Source: Adiantum capillus-veneris
Taxonomy: Eukaryota; Streptophyta; Polypodiopsida; Polypodiales; Pteridaceae
Direction of reading: 5' to 3'
DNA length: 64,000 bases
NCBI GenBank assembly: GCA_014529385.2
Contig: CM043960.1
Span: 36,432,781 to 36,496,780 of the forward strand
A model generated the notes under the pieces. The model did no database searches. It had not been told where the DNA came from and saw only the letters and a program-made list of their open reading frames with translations. The position numbers were made by a program, and so were the translations under genes. Positions 61,661-64,000 of this stretch are shown here, piece by piece; position 1 is the stretch's first letter, and the number at the start of each line of letters is the position of its first letter.

Positions 61661-64000
61661 ACTAAATAAACCTAATTCTACAAAAGCAATGTAACAAAAT
61701 ATTAGTTTTTAATATACTAACTTGGTTTAGGTTCTAGAGAGAGAAATAGGACTTGGGACTAGAAATGGTTGAGGAAATGACATAGCTAGCTTCCACCCAT
61801 GCCATTGGTAGAAAGTTTTCCATGGTTTGAATGTTTTATGAGGTGTATGGTTCTTTGCAATTTAGAGTATCGAACATGTGCACTTGAAGAGCATTTTTCC
61901 TTGTTGGTATGGTGAAGGTGGTAGAGTCAATGACTATGTTCATGCCAACACCGTATATGTACAATGGAGTTAAATCTAACGTGGGAAAGGTTGCAGTGGA
62001 GGTTTTGGCAGAGGAGATACATACACTCTCAAAGTTAGACACCAAAGCTAGCCAAGGAGGCCCCAAAGCGATTGTAACCCACCCTAAAGCCCCTAGGTGG
62101 GGATGAGCACAATGCCCCTCTCATAAATTTTGTAACAAGAAAAACCCTATTGCAAGGCAAAAACTGTACTTAAAAGAGAGGTAAAAAAGGCCCCATGGCC
62201 TTTTGTCATAAATCTACCTTTGTACTTGTTGCCCAATGTCATTATTAATTCAATTGTTTTGTTTAATTCAATTTATGCATATGTTGTCACAAGTTGATCC
62301 ATCCTCCACCTACATTTATAAAAGTTCAAGTGTTGATCTGAATGACTTCTTGTTTAAGATAAGATTTTCTTTGTTCTATATGTACTATGTGTGAAGTACT
62401 TCTATGTGATGATTGGAAAAATGCTTTATAGAGCAAGACTACAACATGAGAAATATGATGATAGAAATGGTTGAGGATAAAGAGCTGAGCGATAGTCCAC
62501 CACCTCAGAAGAAAAGTAGGAACAAAAGATGGTCCAATCAAGGCCCCTTGTCTCCTAGGCCCAAACATTGGAATGCATCATAGACTCATTTGGTTAATGT
62601 GTCAAAAAGAAAAATGCATTTTTTAAAATTAACATGGTGGGAGTTTTTCAAGCCATTGTTGTTGCATATGATGCATTTGACATCATGGCATGTTGAGTGC
62701 AATTGCCATGCAAAAGAATTGCACCGATGATGGTGTGCTCCTGTAATGTCTATTGGTGTGTAAGATGAAATTGCAAAGTCTAATATGATTGGTGATAAAT
62801 GCACTAATAAATTTCTAGGAATTTCCCGAAATGGGAACATCGAAGGATATAATGTGGCTAATACATCTACCAAAGAATGTGTGCTAGATTCTCCTAGTGT
62901 GGTTGATGTAGGCATTTGGCCAAGAATATGATTGCAATGAAACCAGCACAACATGTGGGAGATGTAATTGGCAAAGGTCATGCACACAAAGCTTTTTGTG
63001 GGGAGGGTGTGCCAAAAGTAGTGGCAACTGTTGGATGTGTTGACAAGAAGGCTCCATTAAATAATATTCACATGATAGAGGAAAACATTGAGAATGAGGT
63101 TGTAGATGCTATTGGGTATGACAGTTTGGACACTTCACACCTTTACAAGAGGATGAAATTATTGTAGGAACATGCAAAGCATACATAGCTCCGGTTTATA
63201 TACACTATCAAATATGCATAAAGGTTGGAAGATACATCTTTTTTTATCGATTATTCTAAGTATTATAGTAGCAAAAAGGTCACATGGCATGGATGGATTG
63301 GTCAAGTTCCACATGTTTTGTAATAACATCAAAATGTTACAAGTCGGTAATTTTTTGACATTGCTATAAAATATAAATTTTGAACACGACTGGATGGCAA
63401 AAAAAGACCCTTCTCCACAAATTTATCCATTTGTCCTCTCCCTCCTCTTCGAAACTCATATATGATATGTTGCACCAAAACCAAGCTATGGAGACCTTCA
63501 CGTGCACTCCCTATGGTCTCTAACTTGTTCCCTTTCCTCCTATCATCTTCTTCTCGAACATTACCTTCCTTTCCATTTAGAAGCCTGCTAGCGTGTTACC
63601 ACAATCGGACGACTGTAGTATAATTTTCTGGCACTAACATAACGTCAATACTCGAGGAAGTGACTCAAATGGGGAAAGGAGACTCTTCGAGGGTGTCAAT
63701 ATCAAGAAGTGAACCTATGGAACTAAGCTATCATTATTAACACTAGAAAATTTATCACTCTCTACCCTGGAAAATCTGTCTATGTCCTTACTCACTACTC
63801 TAGGTGATCATGCCGTTTTGTTGACAAAACGAACTTGAAATGCAACAAAAATTTAGGAGGAGATATAATAGGCCCGCAACGTCAAAAAACAATCATTTTT
63901 GCACTCAAAATTGGAGACTTAGCTCACAGACATGTAATCACAAACCACACCAAAAGTGAGGATGATTACACTTAACTTAAAGAGCAAGAGACAAGGAAAA
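61661..64000. other. No recognised gene to the right edge
   Basis: AT-rich sequence with frames under 135 codons and no motif on either strand. Frames at 61909-62106 (+), 62586-62987 (-) and 62916-63167 (+) look like chance or long-decayed sequence. Confidence 0.5.

Overview
The window looks like repeat-dense land-plant chromatin, probably from a large plant genome. The basis is nested plant-type LTR retrotransposons of both superfamilies (Ty1/copia and Ty3/gypsy with chromodomains), initiator-Met and Asp tRNA primer sites, a small inverted-repeat DNA transposon and a tRNA-derived SINE relic. The species cannot be told from this sequence. I found no convincing intact host gene, no rRNA or tRNA gene and no prokaryotic feature.

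Layout. 1-4106: 5' part of a minus-strand gypsy element (G1; LTR, tRNA-Asp primer site, broken gag) running off the left edge. It appears to sit inside the left LTR of a plus-strand copia element (C1, 4107-9601), which itself sits inside the integrase of a minus-strand gypsy element (G2, 9602-15107). G2 also carries a 748-bp hAT/Mutator-like MITE (9773-10520) with a perfect 9-bp target duplication. 15110-17159: 3' part of another minus-strand chromovirus (G3) whose integrase core is deleted. 17160-17671: an interrupted LTR. 17672-22995: a recombinant plus-strand array, LTR - integrase/chromodomain - LTR - primer site - gag start (G5). 22996-26.97 kb: a rearranged plus-strand element (G4) in which a gag segment is spliced into integrase. 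27.04-28.15 kb: tandem repeats, a gag scrap and an antisense LTR (G9).

28.2-34.4 kb is mostly low-information AT-rich DNA with a copia integrase scrap, a SINE relic, short direct repeats, a GA microsatellite and a 34-bp poly-G run. 34382-48416 is a complete, internally decayed minus-strand gypsy chromovirus (G6) with 1.8-kb LTRs and the 5-bp target duplication TCACC. A 5.1-kb copia element (C2, 35673-40807, duplication CCTTA) is nested in its 3' LTR. 48.8-59.6 kb is bounded by two about 445-bp direct repeats and holds a 1.75-kb purine-rich tract and a third gypsy lineage (G7, minus strand) with broken integrase, RNase H, protease and gag. 59.99-60.56 kb is a further antisense RT scrap (G8). 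The rest to 64 kb shows little beyond a local direct repeat.

Every element with recognisable coding sequence is dead, and several lack a different catalytic core: integrase in G3, C2 and G6, reverse transcriptase in G6 and G7, and everything but integrase in G5. By hand count LTR divergence is about 5% for C1, 3% for C2 and 1-1.5% for G5, so insertion and decay were spread over time. The most unusual structures are the G5 and G4 recombinants, the purine tract, and the repeated ACGT-core modules at the 5' ends of one LTR family.
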